32,730 bases of DNA from Candidatus Tumulicola scandinaviensis (GCA_003140835.1 PLLA01000121.1:5412-38141); one strand, 5' to 3'; numbered from the stretch's first letter, positions 25,170 to 32,730 are shown. The notes: generated by a model not told the origin, from the letters alone. Numbers and translations are program-made.

Positions 25170-25353
25170 AACCACAAATACGGCTTCGCTCAGGCGCTCT
25201 GCAGAAGACGATTTTTCCGCTGGGGTGCTGACCGATGGGTGCCGGTGTCAGCCAATAGCATCCGCACTCGTTTTGGCATTGATGGAGTAACCATCTAAGG
25301 AGTTTCAGGCGGTTCGCGAGGTGCTCCTCAAATGCAATAATGCCCATGGGTAG

Positions 25354-25803
25354 CTAGTGCGGAGAGCACTGCAGACCAGCCCCGCTGACTCTTTGGCTGA
25401 GAACCGTGCCATTCAGCCCGACGATCTGCACAACTACCACGATCGTGTGGTTACGATTATCGGGCTGAAGGCAGAAGACCGTCCGCGTGGCATTGATAGT
25501 ATCGGTGACTATGGCCTCCTGCTCGTGTGTATCGAGGCTGTTCCAGGTAATGTCATTGGCGACAAAGTGGAAGGTTGCATTATCGGAGTCGATCGCCACG
25601 GTTCCATTAAATAGAGCGACGTGCGAACTGTCACCGTAATGCAGCGCCCAGTTCTGAAGGCTTTTCGCTTCGACCCGGATATCGTTTTGCTTTGCGGAGT
25701 CATCGCCGGAGCAACTAGCCGCGGCCATGCTGGCAGCGGCGTAAAGAGCGGAAGTTATGCGCGGTTTCCACCAGCGCGAGCATCTTTCCCAAGAGGCTTG
25801 CAT
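25354..25803 (-). CDS. Probable lipoprotein of unknown function
   Basis: The ATG at 25803 with AGGCG upstream gives 149 residues; in-frame starts upstream to 25866 have poorer ribosome sites and extend into the dehydratase remnant. The N-terminus is basic and tryptophan-containing, then ALYAAASMAAASC, a weak lipobox with Cys31. The mature part reads like a compact beta-rich domain: LQNWALHYGDSSHVALFNGTVAID, then ATFHFVANDITW and NHTIVVVVQIVGLNGTVLSQR. It has two later cysteines that could pair (VFCLQ and LQCSPH). No family is recognised. Confidence 0.55.
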   Translation of the reverse strand: MQASWERCSRWWKPRITSALYAAASMAAASCSGDDSAKQNDIRVEAKSLQNWALHYGDSSHVALFNGTVAIDSDNATFHFVANDITWNSLDTHEQEAIVTDTINATRTVFCLQPDNRNHTIVVVVQIVGLNGTVLSQRVSGAGLQCSPH

Positions 25804-25862
25804 TTTTCGCCTGCTCATTGAGTCGCCCATTTCCGCAGTACAACGCCCGACGCCCCTCATGA

Positions 25863-26078
25863 TCACACGGTTACGGCACCCGCACCTTCTGCAATCACGC
25901 GCGCCTTCTCGGCCAGCAGCCGCACTGCCAGGCGAGTTTCGTCAGGCGTCACGACAATCGATGCATCCACGAGATCTTTCAGACGTTTCCACATCCGTGG
26001 GAACACCCTCTTGTCGATCGCTGGCCAACAAAACGCCGGAAGCCTTTGCCGGGGCGGTAAAAATGGCACGCTGATCAA
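25863..26078 (-). pseudogene. Remnant of a threonine/serine dehydratase-like PLP enzyme (C-terminal part)
   Basis: The open stretch contains RVFPRMWKRLKDLVDASIVV followed by TPDETRLAVRLLAEKARVIAEGAGAVTV. This matches the region just before and including the conserved EGAGA of fold-type II PLP enzymes such as threonine ammonia-lyase. The catalytic lysine domain and most of the protein are absent, and stops follow EGAGAVTV at once. A shifted frame beyond (GRRALYCGNGRLN) faintly recalls the usual SGGN segment. This looks like a decayed gene end. Confidence is moderate because the match is short and by eye. Confidence 0.5.
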
Positions 26079-26202
26079 TGGAAGTCACAGCGCCCGCTGG
26101 ACTACGAGCGCGACGGTCTATTAACCGGGTAAAGGTCACTGCACCACCCCACTTTTCTTTTGAAATGCAAGACTATACCGGCGCCATCGCCTATACCGGG
26201 TT

Positions 26203-28998
26203 ATGGCCGCCGCGGGTCTCCCAAGCGGGACCGTCACGTTCTTGTTCACCGATATCGAAGGCAGCACGCAGCGCTGGGAGCGCAATCGCGCTGCCATGCA
26301 GGCCGCCGTGCGCCGGCACGAGACCCTGGTGCGGGCGGCGATCGAGGCGCATGCCGGCCACGTTTTCAAAACGGTAGGGGACGAATTCTGTGCGGTCTTT
26401 GTGCTCCCATCCGACGCGGTTGCGGCGGCGCTCGATGCGCAGCGCGCGCTCTCGGCGGAAGATTTCAGCGATGTCGACGGCCTGCGCGTCCGGATGTCGC
26501 TGCACACCGGGAACGGCGAGGAACGCGACGGCGATTACTTCGGTCCGGCGCTCAATCGTACGGCGCGATTGCTTGCAATAGGTCATGGTGGGCAAGTGTT
26601 GCTCTCCGGCGTCGCGGGCGACATCGTGCAAGGGCAGCTGCCGCCGGAAGCGACGCTGCGCGAGATGGGCACGCACCGGCTTAGAGATCTCGCGCGACCC
26701 GAAGTGGTGTATCAACTTCTTGCCCCTGGTTTACCCGTCGGCTTTCCGCCGCTTCGTTCGCTCGAAGCGCTGCCGAACAACTTACCGCTGCAGCTCACAT
26801 CATTCGTTGGCCGTGACAAAGAGGTGGTTGACGTCGCCGCGCTGCTCGGCGAGCACCGTCTCGTGACCTTAATCGGCGCTGGCGGCGTCGGGAAAACGCG
26901 CCTATCGTTGCAAGTCGGCGCAAATTTACTGGATGGGATCGCCGACGGCGTGTGGTTCATCGAATTCGCGCCGTTGCGCGATCCCGCGTTGATCCCCGGA
27001 GCCGTCGCTCAAACGCTCGGCGTAACACCGCCGCCGGAGGGCGATCCACTCGACGGTCTGGCAGCGGAGTTGAAGAGCAGACACCTGCTCTTGCTTTTTG
27101 ATAATTGTGAGCATATGGTAGCTGCCGCCGCTGCTACGACATCGGCAATCCTGCATGCGTGCCCGAACGTGAAGATCTTGGCTTCGAGCCGACAGGGCTT
27201 GGGCATCCGCGGCGAGTCGACGTATCGCATGCCGTCGTTAGCGATACCGAACGCCCAGGACTCGGCAGGACTCCACGCATACGACGCAACGCGCTATGGT
27301 TCGATCGCATTGTTCGTTGCGCGTGCTGAAGCTGCGAATTCGCGCTTCGCATTTACCGATGAGGTCGCGCCGGTTGTGGCAGATATCTGTCGGCGCCTCG
27401 ACGGTATCCCGTTCGCGCTGGAGCTAGCCGCAGCGCGCGTAGCGATGCTTAATCCGAAGGAGTTGCGAGCCCGGCTCGATCAGCGCTTTCGCGTGCTCAC
27501 AGGGGGCAGTCGGGACGCGTTGCCACGACAGCAAACACTGCGTGCCCTTATCGACTGGAGTTATGAGCTGCTCGACGAACGCGAGCGAAAGCTCTTCCGA
27601 CGGCTCGGCGTTTTCGTCGGCAGTTTCACGCTCGAAGGTGCGCTGGCGGTGGCGAGCGACGAGGCGCTCGATGAAATCGAACTGTTCGACGTGCTCGCAT
27701 CGCTGGTCGACAAGTCGTTGGTTGTTGCCGAACTCGGCGGCGGCGAGACGACGCGCTATCGGCTCCTCGAATCGACGCGCGCGTATGCCGTTGAAAAGCT
27801 CGAGGAAGCCGGCGAGAGCGCAAACCTAGCGCAGCGGCGGTTCACGTATTTGCACGCACTCGTCCTTCGTGTTGCCGCAGCCCATGAGGCGATCCCGCAC
27901 GAGGCCACCGTGGTGACGTTGGCGGTGGAACTCGAAGACCTGCGCGCTGCGCTGGATTGGGCGCTGACGAATGATCCCAAGGGCGGCGCGGAAATGCTCT
28001 CAGCGACGCCATTGTTCCAACGGCTCGAGCTATACCGCGAAGGAGGCGCACGTGCGGAATCGTTCGCGGCGTCGATTGAAAGCGACGATGCGGATCTGCT
28101 GGCGCGTCTTTGGATCTTCATCGCGTCGTGCAGACGCGGACTGTTCGCGTACGATCGATCATTCGATGCAGCCGATCGCGCTCTATCCTATGCCCGTGCA
28201 TCGTCGAATACTACGACGCTGGTCGACGCCCTCGCGACGTGGGGGCGGGCCGCGGGCGGCGCCGACCGCTTGGCCGAGGGCAAAGTCGCATTGAGCGAAG
28301 CCGAAGCCATCGGTGCGCGAACGGAGCGCCAGCGGCTCGACTTCCTCATGGCTCGCGCGTCGGTACTCATGATGGCGGGCGAGGCTTCTGCCGGGATGCA
28401 AGCCTTTTCGCAACTTCGTGCGTTACATCAGTCGCTAGGCAACGACCGTGGCGTCTGGTCGGCGACAGCGAATCTGGCCGAAATCGAACATTGGAGAGGA
28501 GAAACGCAACGCGCGATTACCTTTTCGCGCGAAGCTCTGGCCCTTGCAGGGCGTCTGCGAAAGAGAAACGCCGAAATACACATCAGACAGAATTTGACCG
28601 GCTACTTAATCGCCGTCGACGACCTGCCCGGCGCTCGCGCGGAAGGAGAGAGGGTGCTTCGTTACTGCGGCAAGAACGATCCCAGCGATCCCCACGTGCC
28701 TGTTACGCTGGAGCATCTCGCTCTCGCGTACGCACGCGACGGTGAATTCGAGCGTGCCGCCCGGCTCGAAGGCTACGTTGAAAAGCGGTTACGCGAAATC
28801 GGCTATGGACGCGAGTTTACCGAGAGGGCAACACAAGAGCCGTTGCTGGCGCTTCTGCGCGAACGCTTCGCGGATCGCGAACGCAGCGCGCTTTTCGCTG
28901 TCGGCGCCGACTTGAGTGCAGAAGAAGCCATCGCCGAGGGACTGGGCGACGTTGCCGCAAGCGATCGCTTCGACCTTCGGGGCGACCGGCGACTATGA
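26203..28998 (+). CDS. Class III nucleotide cyclase - NB-ARC ATPase - TPR regulator (paralogue 2)
   Basis: 931 residues from the ATG at 26203; the ribosome site is weak (CCGGG). The cyclase domain (about 8-175) keeps FTDIEGST (Asp17), Lys56, KTVGDEF (Asp60) and DGDYFGPALNRTARL (Asp111, Asn118, Arg122). NB-ARC follows with FVGRD at 201-205, Walker A GAGGVGKT at 225-232 and Walker B LLLLFDN, then the QTLRALIDWSYELL winged helix. The rest is TPR-like. It aligns with paralogue 1 almost without gaps from the cyclase start to the winged helix (constant 20-residue offset up to Walker A) and less well in the TPR part, so the sensed partner probably differs. Paralogue 1 has Ala at the GDEF Glu position. 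Likely an old duplication, 12.6 kb apart. Confidence 0.92.
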   Translation: MAAAGLPSGTVTFLFTDIEGSTQRWERNRAAMQAAVRRHETLVRAAIEAHAGHVFKTVGDEFCAVFVLPSDAVAAALDAQRALSAEDFSDVDGLRVRMSLHTGNGEERDGDYFGPALNRTARLLAIGHGGQVLLSGVAGDIVQGQLPPEATLREMGTHRLRDLARPEVVYQLLAPGLPVGFPPLRSLEALPNNLPLQLTSFVGRDKEVVDVAALLGEHRLVTLIGAGGVGKTRLSLQVGANLLDGIADGVWFIEFAPLRDPALIPGAVAQTLGVTPPPEGDPLDGLAAELKSRHLLLLFDNCEHMVAAAAATTSAILHACPNVKILASSRQGLGIRGESTYRMPSLAIPNAQDSAGLHAYDATRYGSIALFVARAEAANSRFAFTDEVAPVVADICRRLDGIPFALELAAARVAMLNPKELRARLDQRFRVLTGGSRDALPRQQTLRALIDWSYELLDERERKLFRRLGVFVGSFTLEGALAVASDEALDEIELFDVLASLVDKSLVVAELGGGETTRYRLLESTRAYAVEKLEEAGESANLAQRRFTYLHALVLRVAAAHEAIPHEATVVTLAVELEDLRAALDWALTNDPKGGAEMLSATPLFQRLELYREGGARAESFAASIESDDADLLARLWIFIASCRRGLFAYDRSFDAADRALSYARASSNTTTLVDALATWGRAAGGADRLAEGKVALSEAEAIGARTERQRLDFLMARASVLMMAGEASAGMQAFSQLRALHQSLGNDRGVWSATANLAEIEHWRGETQRAITFSREALALAGRLRKRNAEIHIRQNLTGYLIAVDDLPGARAEGERVLRYCGKNDPSDPHVPVTLEHLALAYARDGEFERAARLEGYVEKRLREIGYGREFTERATQEPLLALLRERFADRERSALFAVGADLSAEEAIAEGLGDVAASDRFDLRGDRRL

Positions 28999-29151
28999 AG
29001 ATATGCCACCGAAGGCGCTCTCCAATTGGTTTCGACTCAGCTCGAGCGGGGCAACCATTCGTACCGACTGAGGTAAAATGATGATATTACACCCTGTCAG
29101 CTGGGCCGAATCGAGCGCGCATAACCGATCGCCCTGAGCGGGCTCACCGCT

Positions 29152-30762
29152 TCACATCCAACTTTGCGGATCGACTGGAATCAACAGCATGTTGAGGCGG
29201 TACCCCGTGACCCGGCGGCTGATACCCATGAGGCGTTGCTCGTAGTAGAGCGGAATCACCGGAACGTCTTCGTGGACGAGGCGCGCGATGGCATCGAAAT
29301 CGCGATGGCGCTGGGCTTCGCTCGGCGTACGCGCCTGGTCGTCGAACGATGACTCGAATCGCGGCGAGCAATAAAACGAGTGGTTCTCATCACCTTTTAC
29401 GGCCTGCACGCAGCGCAAGTTGAGCGACTGCTCGGGATCGCTGCCGCCCACCCAGGCTTCCACCATCATCGTCGCCTTGCCGTTGCGCAACAAGCCGTCC
29501 GGGCTAAACCAGACGCGCGCTGGTTCCGTCTTCAGCGTGACGTCCATGCCGATCGCCGCGAGTTGGGCTTGCACGAGCGTTGCCAGGCGCACGTTGATCG
29601 GATTTTCCGAGTTGGCGGCGATCAGCCCGGTCAACGGTACGCCGCGTTTCGAGCGCACGCCGGCGCGCAGCACCCACCCTGCCTCGTCCAACTCGCGACC
29701 GGCCGCGCGCAAATCGTGCGGATACGGCGCAATCGCCGCGGCTTTCCAGGTCACGATGGGTGGCGGCAAAAACGATCCGCCCGAAGGGTATTCGTGGCGC
29801 CATGCGTTGGCCAGCTCTCCCTCATCCAGGGCGTAGGCAATCGCTCGACGCACGTGCGCGCCGTTCGTCGGCGGAATCCGGGTTTGCATATAGAGAAAGC
29901 CCGTCGCATTTTCCGGCACGCGCAGAACTCGAATGAACGAGAGAAGCTCGGCCTGCGCGGCGTTTTCCGGCGTGAGCGTACCGACGTCGACCGCTCCCGA
30001 CCGGAGGGTAACGAAGTTTGAGTTGAGGTTCGGCACAATCTGCATCACGATCTGCTGCAGCTTCGGCCGTGGCGCAAAATAGGGATTCGCCTCGAATACG
30101 ATGCGGTCGCCGCGCAGCCATTGCTTCACGCGAAACGGACCGGTACCGAACGGCGCATCCTCCCAGGACGATCCGACCACCTTCGTATCGGTAAACGCGT
30201 GCTTCGGCAAGATTCCGTACACGTAATCGGCTTCCGCGAAAAGCACGCGAACGGCGGCATTCCACGGCGCGCGAAGGCGAATCACCACGGTATACGGATC
30301 GGGCGTCTGCAAGGAGACGATACGCCGGTACGGCTCGACCGACGTCGCGCGATTGCGCGGATCGAATATCGCCCGATACGTGAACGCCACATCGGCCGAC
30401 GTAAACTCCAGGCCGTCGGCAAAGCGCACGCCGCGCCGCAGATGGTACGTGAGACGCGTTCCGTCAGCCGAGATGTCATCATTGGCGCGCGACGGAACCC
30501 TCGTGACGAGAATCGGCACGTCGCGATTGTCGGCGTCGAGGCCCACCAGCGTCTGGCAAAAGAGTGTGTCGAGGGCGATGATCTCTTGATCGATCGCCAC
30601 TAGCGGCACGAGCGATGCGGGGTCGCCCGCATACGCGATTCTCAATACGTGCGGCGGCCCCGTCGGCGCGCCGCTGCGCGTGCAGCCCGCAAACGACGTT
30701 ACCGCAAGTGCGAGCGCAGCCAGCGGTCCGCGCCAAGCCGCGCATCGCCACCGTAGCGTCAT
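29152..30762 (-). CDS. ABC-transporter substrate-binding lipoprotein, family 5 (oligopeptide/dipeptide type)
   Basis: 536 residues from the ATG at 30762 with GGTGG upstream. The lipoprotein signal ends SFAGC (Cys27). The mature protein has the family 5 (OppA/DppA-like) layout: DPASLVPL near the start, then LVGLDADNRDVPILV, TRLTYHLRRGVRFADGLEFTSADVAFTYRAI, then GTGPFRVKQW...RIVFEANPYF. Later come VRRAIAYALDEGEL and the C-terminal lobe. It should bind peptides or another small solute outside the membrane and deliver it to a permease, but no permease or ATPase gene is adjacent. It is therefore an orphan that may share another transporter. With three secreted peptidases nearby, peptide uptake is plausible. 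Confidence 0.93.
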   Translation of the reverse strand: MTLRWRCAAWRGPLAALALAVTSFAGCTRSGAPTGPPHVLRIAYAGDPASLVPLVAIDQEIIALDTLFCQTLVGLDADNRDVPILVTRVPSRANDDISADGTRLTYHLRRGVRFADGLEFTSADVAFTYRAIFDPRNRATSVEPYRRIVSLQTPDPYTVVIRLRAPWNAAVRVLFAEADYVYGILPKHAFTDTKVVGSSWEDAPFGTGPFRVKQWLRGDRIVFEANPYFAPRPKLQQIVMQIVPNLNSNFVTLRSGAVDVGTLTPENAAQAELLSFIRVLRVPENATGFLYMQTRIPPTNGAHVRRAIAYALDEGELANAWRHEYPSGGSFLPPPIVTWKAAAIAPYPHDLRAAGRELDEAGWVLRAGVRSKRGVPLTGLIAANSENPINVRLATLVQAQLAAIGMDVTLKTEPARVWFSPDGLLRNGKATMMVEAWVGGSDPEQSLNLRCVQAVKGDENHSFYCSPRFESSFDDQARTPSEAQRHRDFDAIARLVHEDVPVIPLYYEQRLMGISRRVTGYRLNMLLIPVDPQSWM

Positions 30763-30890
30763 CGAGCCACCGCCCCAAGAACGGAGTCACAGAAGCTCGT
30801 ATCCTACGTCGAACTGCTGCTACCGATCTACTAACACCGTCCGACTCGGACGTCCAAAGGACCTCTGCGGCCCATGAAGTGCGCAGGCTT

Positions 30891-30913
30891 GCAGAGCTGC
30901 GTGAGTGCTCTGC
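30891..30913. other. Stem-loop downstream of the DUF899 gene
   Basis: GCAGAGC (30891-30897) and GCTCTGC (30907-30913) form a 7-bp stem with a 9-nt loop, 37 bp beyond the DUF899 stop on the minus strand. There is no T tract on either side, so it is a 3' structure of unknown use rather than a standard terminator. Confidence 0.4.
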
Positions 30914-30949
30914 CGATTGGATCTAAGCGTCAAAGAGGATCCGCGGTCG

Positions 30950-31717
30950 TCAGTATTTGTCGTGGTGGCGAAACCAGGGCTCCCCGGTTTCGTTGCGACC
31001 GAGTGGCGCGCGGTCAAGCCATTGATACATGCCCCAGAGGCCGTCCAACCCACGCGCGTATGCCGAGTAGGTATGGTAGACAACGCCGTTGTCGAGCGAG
31101 AACACGCTCACGCCTGGGCCTTCCCGCACGTACGTCGCTGCATCCGTCCCGGCCATCGAAGCGAACGTGTCGAGCCAGGAATTTCCTTCGCTACCCTCCG
31201 TCGCCGGCTTTACGACTTCGGCGCGGTAGTTGTATTCGATCGGCCCTGCCTGCTCTTGCTCTTCGGTGTGCGAAGTATGGTAATCGTAGTTGAAGTCGCT
31301 GCCGAACGAAGATGCCCAAGGAAACGTCCAACCCATCCGCTTCTTGAATGCCTGCAGTTTCGCGAGCGGCGCCAGCGACACGGTGGTGAACGCGACGTCG
31401 TGATGCTGGAGGTGCGTGACGATGCCGTTGAAGCCGTCCGCGATCGACGAGCACGACGGACAGCCGGCGGTGTAATCGGGCCCGAACATAAAATGATAGA
31501 CGAGCAGCTGCGAGCGACCTCTGAAGAGATCCGCAAGCGTCGCCGCGCCTCCGTCGGTCTCGAAGCGGTAGTCTTTGTCGACCCGCACCCACGGCAGATC
31601 TTGTCGCATCCGCGCGAGCTCGTCGCTGCGCCGCGTAAGCGCCTTCTCCTCGTCGAGCAGCTTCATTCGAGCCGCGAGCCACTCTTCGCGCGTTCCGGTC
31701 TTGTGTTTGGGCATCAT
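30950..31717 (-). CDS. DUF899 thioredoxin-like fold protein
   Basis: 255 residues from the ATG at 31717, which follows a good AGGGAGAG. DUF899 proteins have a thioredoxin-like core of unknown function. Here EEWLAARMKLLDEEKALTRRSDELARMRQDLPWVRVDKDY opens the domain. YHFMFGPDYTAGCPSCSSIADGF carries a CPSC pair (Cys86, Cys89) at the thioredoxin-like position. FTTVSLAPLAKLQAFKKRMGWTFPWASSFGSDFNYD, then VFSLDNGVVYHTYSAYARGLD and LDRAP, complete the family. The CxxC suggests redox chemistry, which is inference. No signal peptide is present. It has its own strong promoter containing a perfect inverted repeat and lies downstream of the arsR-type gene on the same strand. Confidence 0.92.
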   Translation of the reverse strand: MMPKHKTGTREEWLAARMKLLDEEKALTRRSDELARMRQDLPWVRVDKDYRFETDGGAATLADLFRGRSQLLVYHFMFGPDYTAGCPSCSSIADGFNGIVTHLQHHDVAFTTVSLAPLAKLQAFKKRMGWTFPWASSFGSDFNYDYHTSHTEEQEQAGPIEYNYRAEVVKPATEGSEGNSWLDTFASMAGTDAATYVREGPGVSVFSLDNGVVYHTYSAYARGLDGLWGMYQWLDRAPLGRNETGEPWFRHHDKY

Positions 31718-31760
31718 CGCTCTCCCTTCGGATCGTTACTACCCTCAACGGGGGAGGCTC

Positions 31761-31790
31761 ATTATACGTGACCTTTTGGTCACATGTAAA
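31761..31790 (-). promoter_or_regulatory. Strong promoter of the DUF899 gene
   Basis: On the minus strand TTTACA (31785-31790) and a perfect TATAAT (31761-31766) are separated by 18 bp. The expected start is near 31754, giving a leader of about 36 nt that includes the AGGGAGAG ribosome site. Confidence 0.75.
31768..31783. promoter_or_regulatory. Operator-like perfect inverted repeat inside the DUF899 promoter spacer
   Basis: GTGACC-TTTT-GGTCAC is a perfect 6-bp inverted repeat with a 4-bp centre, filling the spacer between -35 and -10. A protein bound here would exclude RNA polymerase. The sequence differs from the ArsR-type site at 32231-32252, so a different repressor is implied; TetR-type regulators often use such sites (inference). 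Confidence 0.65.
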
Positions 31791-31860
31791 GCCACCAAAC
31801 GCTCGGCCCGGGCGCTTCACGCGTGCCCGCGCCGGCAGACTCTAAATCAGGGCTAGTAGC

Positions 31861-32205
31861 CTAGCGCTTCTCCGACGCGGCGACCGCGTTTAGCAGTCCG
31901 TCGAGCAGGCCGGGGAACATGTCGTCGATGAGCTCGCGGCGCAGGGAGACGAATTTCTGCCGGCCCTCGTAGCGCGCCTGAACCAGCCCCGATTCGCGCA
32001 GTACCTTAAAGTGATGGGTGAGGTTCTGCTTGCTGGTGACGTCGAGGAAGTCGAAGGGGCAGCACTCCTCGCGCGCGGCAATGGCGCGGACGATCCCGAG
32101 GCGCGTGGGGTCGCTCAAGGCGGCCAGGATGCCGTAGATCGTGATGTCTTCGCGTTCCGGGTACCAATAGGTACGTGGGGCGGCTTCGGTGGTAGTTTCT
32201 TGCAA
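31861..32205 (-). CDS. ArsR-family transcriptional repressor
   Basis: 114 residues from a TTG at 32205; no ATG fits, and the ribosome site is weak. A winged helix-turn-helix of ArsR type covers about 22-95. Helices run TIYGILAALSDPTRLGIVRAIA; the recognition region is SKQNLTHHFKVLRESGLVQARYEG, and the wing is RQKFVSLRREL. Adjacent cysteines (EECCPFDF, Cys48 and Cys49) precede the recognition helix and could form part of a metal or thiol sensor, but a full ArsR CxC site is not present. It is divergent from a small gene and an MFS exporter. A perfect inverted repeat lies over that operon's -10, so it probably represses efflux until an inducer binds. Confidence 0.9.
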   Translation of the reverse strand: MQETTTEAAPRTYWYPEREDITIYGILAALSDPTRLGIVRAIAAREECCPFDFLDVTSKQNLTHHFKVLRESGLVQARYEGRQKFVSLRRELIDDMFPGLLDGLLNAVAASEKR

Positions 32206-32213
32206 TTTCGCTC

Positions 32214-32243
32214 TTGACAGTAAAAGAAGTCTTGTACTATTAT
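32214..32243 (+). promoter_or_regulatory. Strong promoter of the small-gene/MFS operon
   Basis: A perfect TTGACA (32214-32219) and TATTAT (32238-32243) are separated by 18 bp. The expected start is near 32250, giving a leader of only about 3 nt (ATG 32253) or 14 nt (ATG 32265). Confidence 0.7.
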
Positions 32244-32252
32244 TAGTACAAG
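32231..32252. promoter_or_regulatory. Candidate ArsR operator over the -10 and start site
   Basis: CTTGTACTA-TTAT-TAGTACAAG is a perfect 9-bp inverted repeat covering the -10 and the expected transcription start. A further TTGTAC half-site lies at 32258-32263. Size, symmetry and place between the divergent arsR and efflux genes fit an ArsR operator. Confidence 0.7.
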
Positions 32253-32264
32253 ATGTATTGTACC

Positions 32265-32603
32265 ATGCCTACCCCAGGAACGTCCATCCGCGAACTGTCG
32301 CTGGATGCGCGTATATCCTACGAAACCCTCAGGCGCAACGCCGAGTTGCTCGGCAGCGTTTCGGCCAGCTTCTCCCGCGAGGCCCGCGAGGCGTCCGAAG
32401 CCTACCGCGACGCGCTCACCACTTCCACGCCCGATGCCTGGACGCGGTTCGTGGTGACGGCCGATGCGCTCGTCCGCCACACCCAATCGGTTGCGTCGGT
32501 CGTGCCGCTGAGCCCGAACGAGCGTCAAGCCTACGCGTTCTTCGAACAGATCGCCGGCGAAAACGCCGACCTCTTCCAATCGCAAACGCCGACGCTCGCG
32601 TAG
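32265..32603 (+). CDS. Small protein of unknown function between ArsR operator and MFS gene
   Basis: 112 residues from the ATG at 32265; an in-frame ATG at 32253 would give 116. Neither has a clear ribosome site and the predicted leader is very short. The sequence is soluble and mostly helical (IRELSLDARISYETLRRNAELLGSVSASFSREAREASEAYRDAL, then WTRFVVTADALVRHTQSVASVVPL and NERQAYAFFEQIAGENADLF). It has no cysteine in the 112-residue form, no membrane segment and no recognised motif. It lies first in a predicted ArsR-controlled operon and 19 bp before the MFS gene, so a role in drug or stress response is likely but unproven. Confidence 0.72.
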   Translation: MPTPGTSIRELSLDARISYETLRRNAELLGSVSASFSREAREASEAYRDALTTSTPDAWTRFVVTADALVRHTQSVASVVPLSPNERQAYAFFEQIAGENADLFQSQTPTLA

Positions 32604-32622
32604 TCCAGCCATAAGAGCCGAG

Positions 32623-32730
32623 ATGTCCACCGTCGTCGAATACGGCGCGCGCCGCGTCTTCGTGGTCTGCGCCGTCATGCTCGCTGCACTCATGCAGCTG
32701 GCCGACACTACGATCGTCAACGTCGCGCTG
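32623..32730 (+). CDS. DHA2-type MFS drug:H+ antiporter (EmrB/QacA-like), N-terminal part
   Basis: The ATG at 32623 with AAGAG upstream opens 36 codons that run off the window. The visible residues (VFVVCAVMLAALMQLADTTIVNVAL) match the first transmembrane helix and motif D1-like LD-TIVNVAL of 14-helix DHA2 multidrug exporters. The usual LD pair is AD here; the Asp is kept. It is second in the ArsR-operator operon and probably exports a toxic compound. The rest of the gene must be read outside the window. Confidence 0.82.
   Translation, partial: MSTVVEYGARRVFVVCAVMLAALMQLADTTIVNVAL

Noticed and set aside
25170..25353. Gap after the DoxX-like gene, searched for a terminator or small RNA
   Set aside because: No stable hairpin with a T tract and no promoter-like pair was seen.
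1..32730. CRISPR array, transposase, integrase, att sites or toxin-antitoxin pair
   Set aside because: No regularly spaced repeats, no transposase-like product and no terminal inverted repeats were found. The tRNA-Ser at the edge has no visible att duplication within the window.

Overview
The window is GC-rich, densely coded bacterial DNA. It carries many exported lipoproteins with beta-propeller or GloVer repeats and two large cyclase/NB-ARC/TPR regulators, plus several GTG/TTG starts and weak Shine-Dalgarno sites. This mix resembles soil lineages such as Candidatus Eremiobacterota (WPS-2) and relatives. That placement is inference from gene content; no rRNA or universal marker gene is present. 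The left edge cuts a tRNA-Ser gene and the right edge cuts an MFS transporter gene.

Layout. 1-7.8 kb: tRNA-Ser 5' end (-), a Tat-exported sulfatase (-), a small membrane protein (+), a YtcJ-like amidohydrolase (+), a GT39-like glycosyltransferase (+) and a phosphoesterase/phospholipase C-like lipoprotein (+). 7.9-13.5 kb: a propeller lipoprotein and a GntR/FCD regulator (-), divergent from an exported two-DTG aspartyl protease (+); then a second propeller lipoprotein, a membrane-anchored unknown and an M48 metalloprotease with a Pro/Gly/Tyr repeat tail (all -). 13.6-16.4 kb: the first cyclase/NB-ARC/TPR protein (+). 16.4-18.2 kb: four minus-strand genes (YdeI-like, an exported unknown, a tiny proline-rich exported peptide, a Thivi_2564-like membrane protein). 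18.6-23.4 kb: a third propeller lipoprotein (-), a GloVer-repeat protein (+), a fourth propeller lipoprotein (+) and an M28 peptidase (+), the last two almost abutting. 23.4-26.1 kb: a damaged stretch with a truncated MASE1 membrane sensor joined out of frame to a nitroreductase lacking its N-terminus, then a DoxX-like protein, a lipoprotein of unknown function and a threonine-dehydratase-like remnant. 26.2-29.0 kb: the second cyclase/NB-ARC/TPR paralogue (+). 29.1-32.7 kb: an oligopeptide-type ABC binding lipoprotein (-), a DUF899 protein (-), an ArsR regulator (-), and a divergent small unknown gene followed by a DHA2-type MFS transporter (+).

How the genes fit together. Most products act at or outside the membrane: sulfatase, phosphoesterase, three different peptidases, a peptide-binding lipoprotein and propeller/GloVer surface proteins. 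This suggests a scavenging and cell-surface region rather than one pathway. The best regulatory logic is at three sites. At 9570-9618 two opposed sigma70-like promoters share their -10 region over a GntR-type palindrome. At 31761-31790 a strong promoter has a perfect inverted repeat in its spacer, upstream of DUF899. At 32214-32252 a strong promoter has a perfect 9-bp inverted repeat across its -10, between arsR and the MFS operon. I found no CRISPR array, transposase or complete mobile element, and no convincing defence system.
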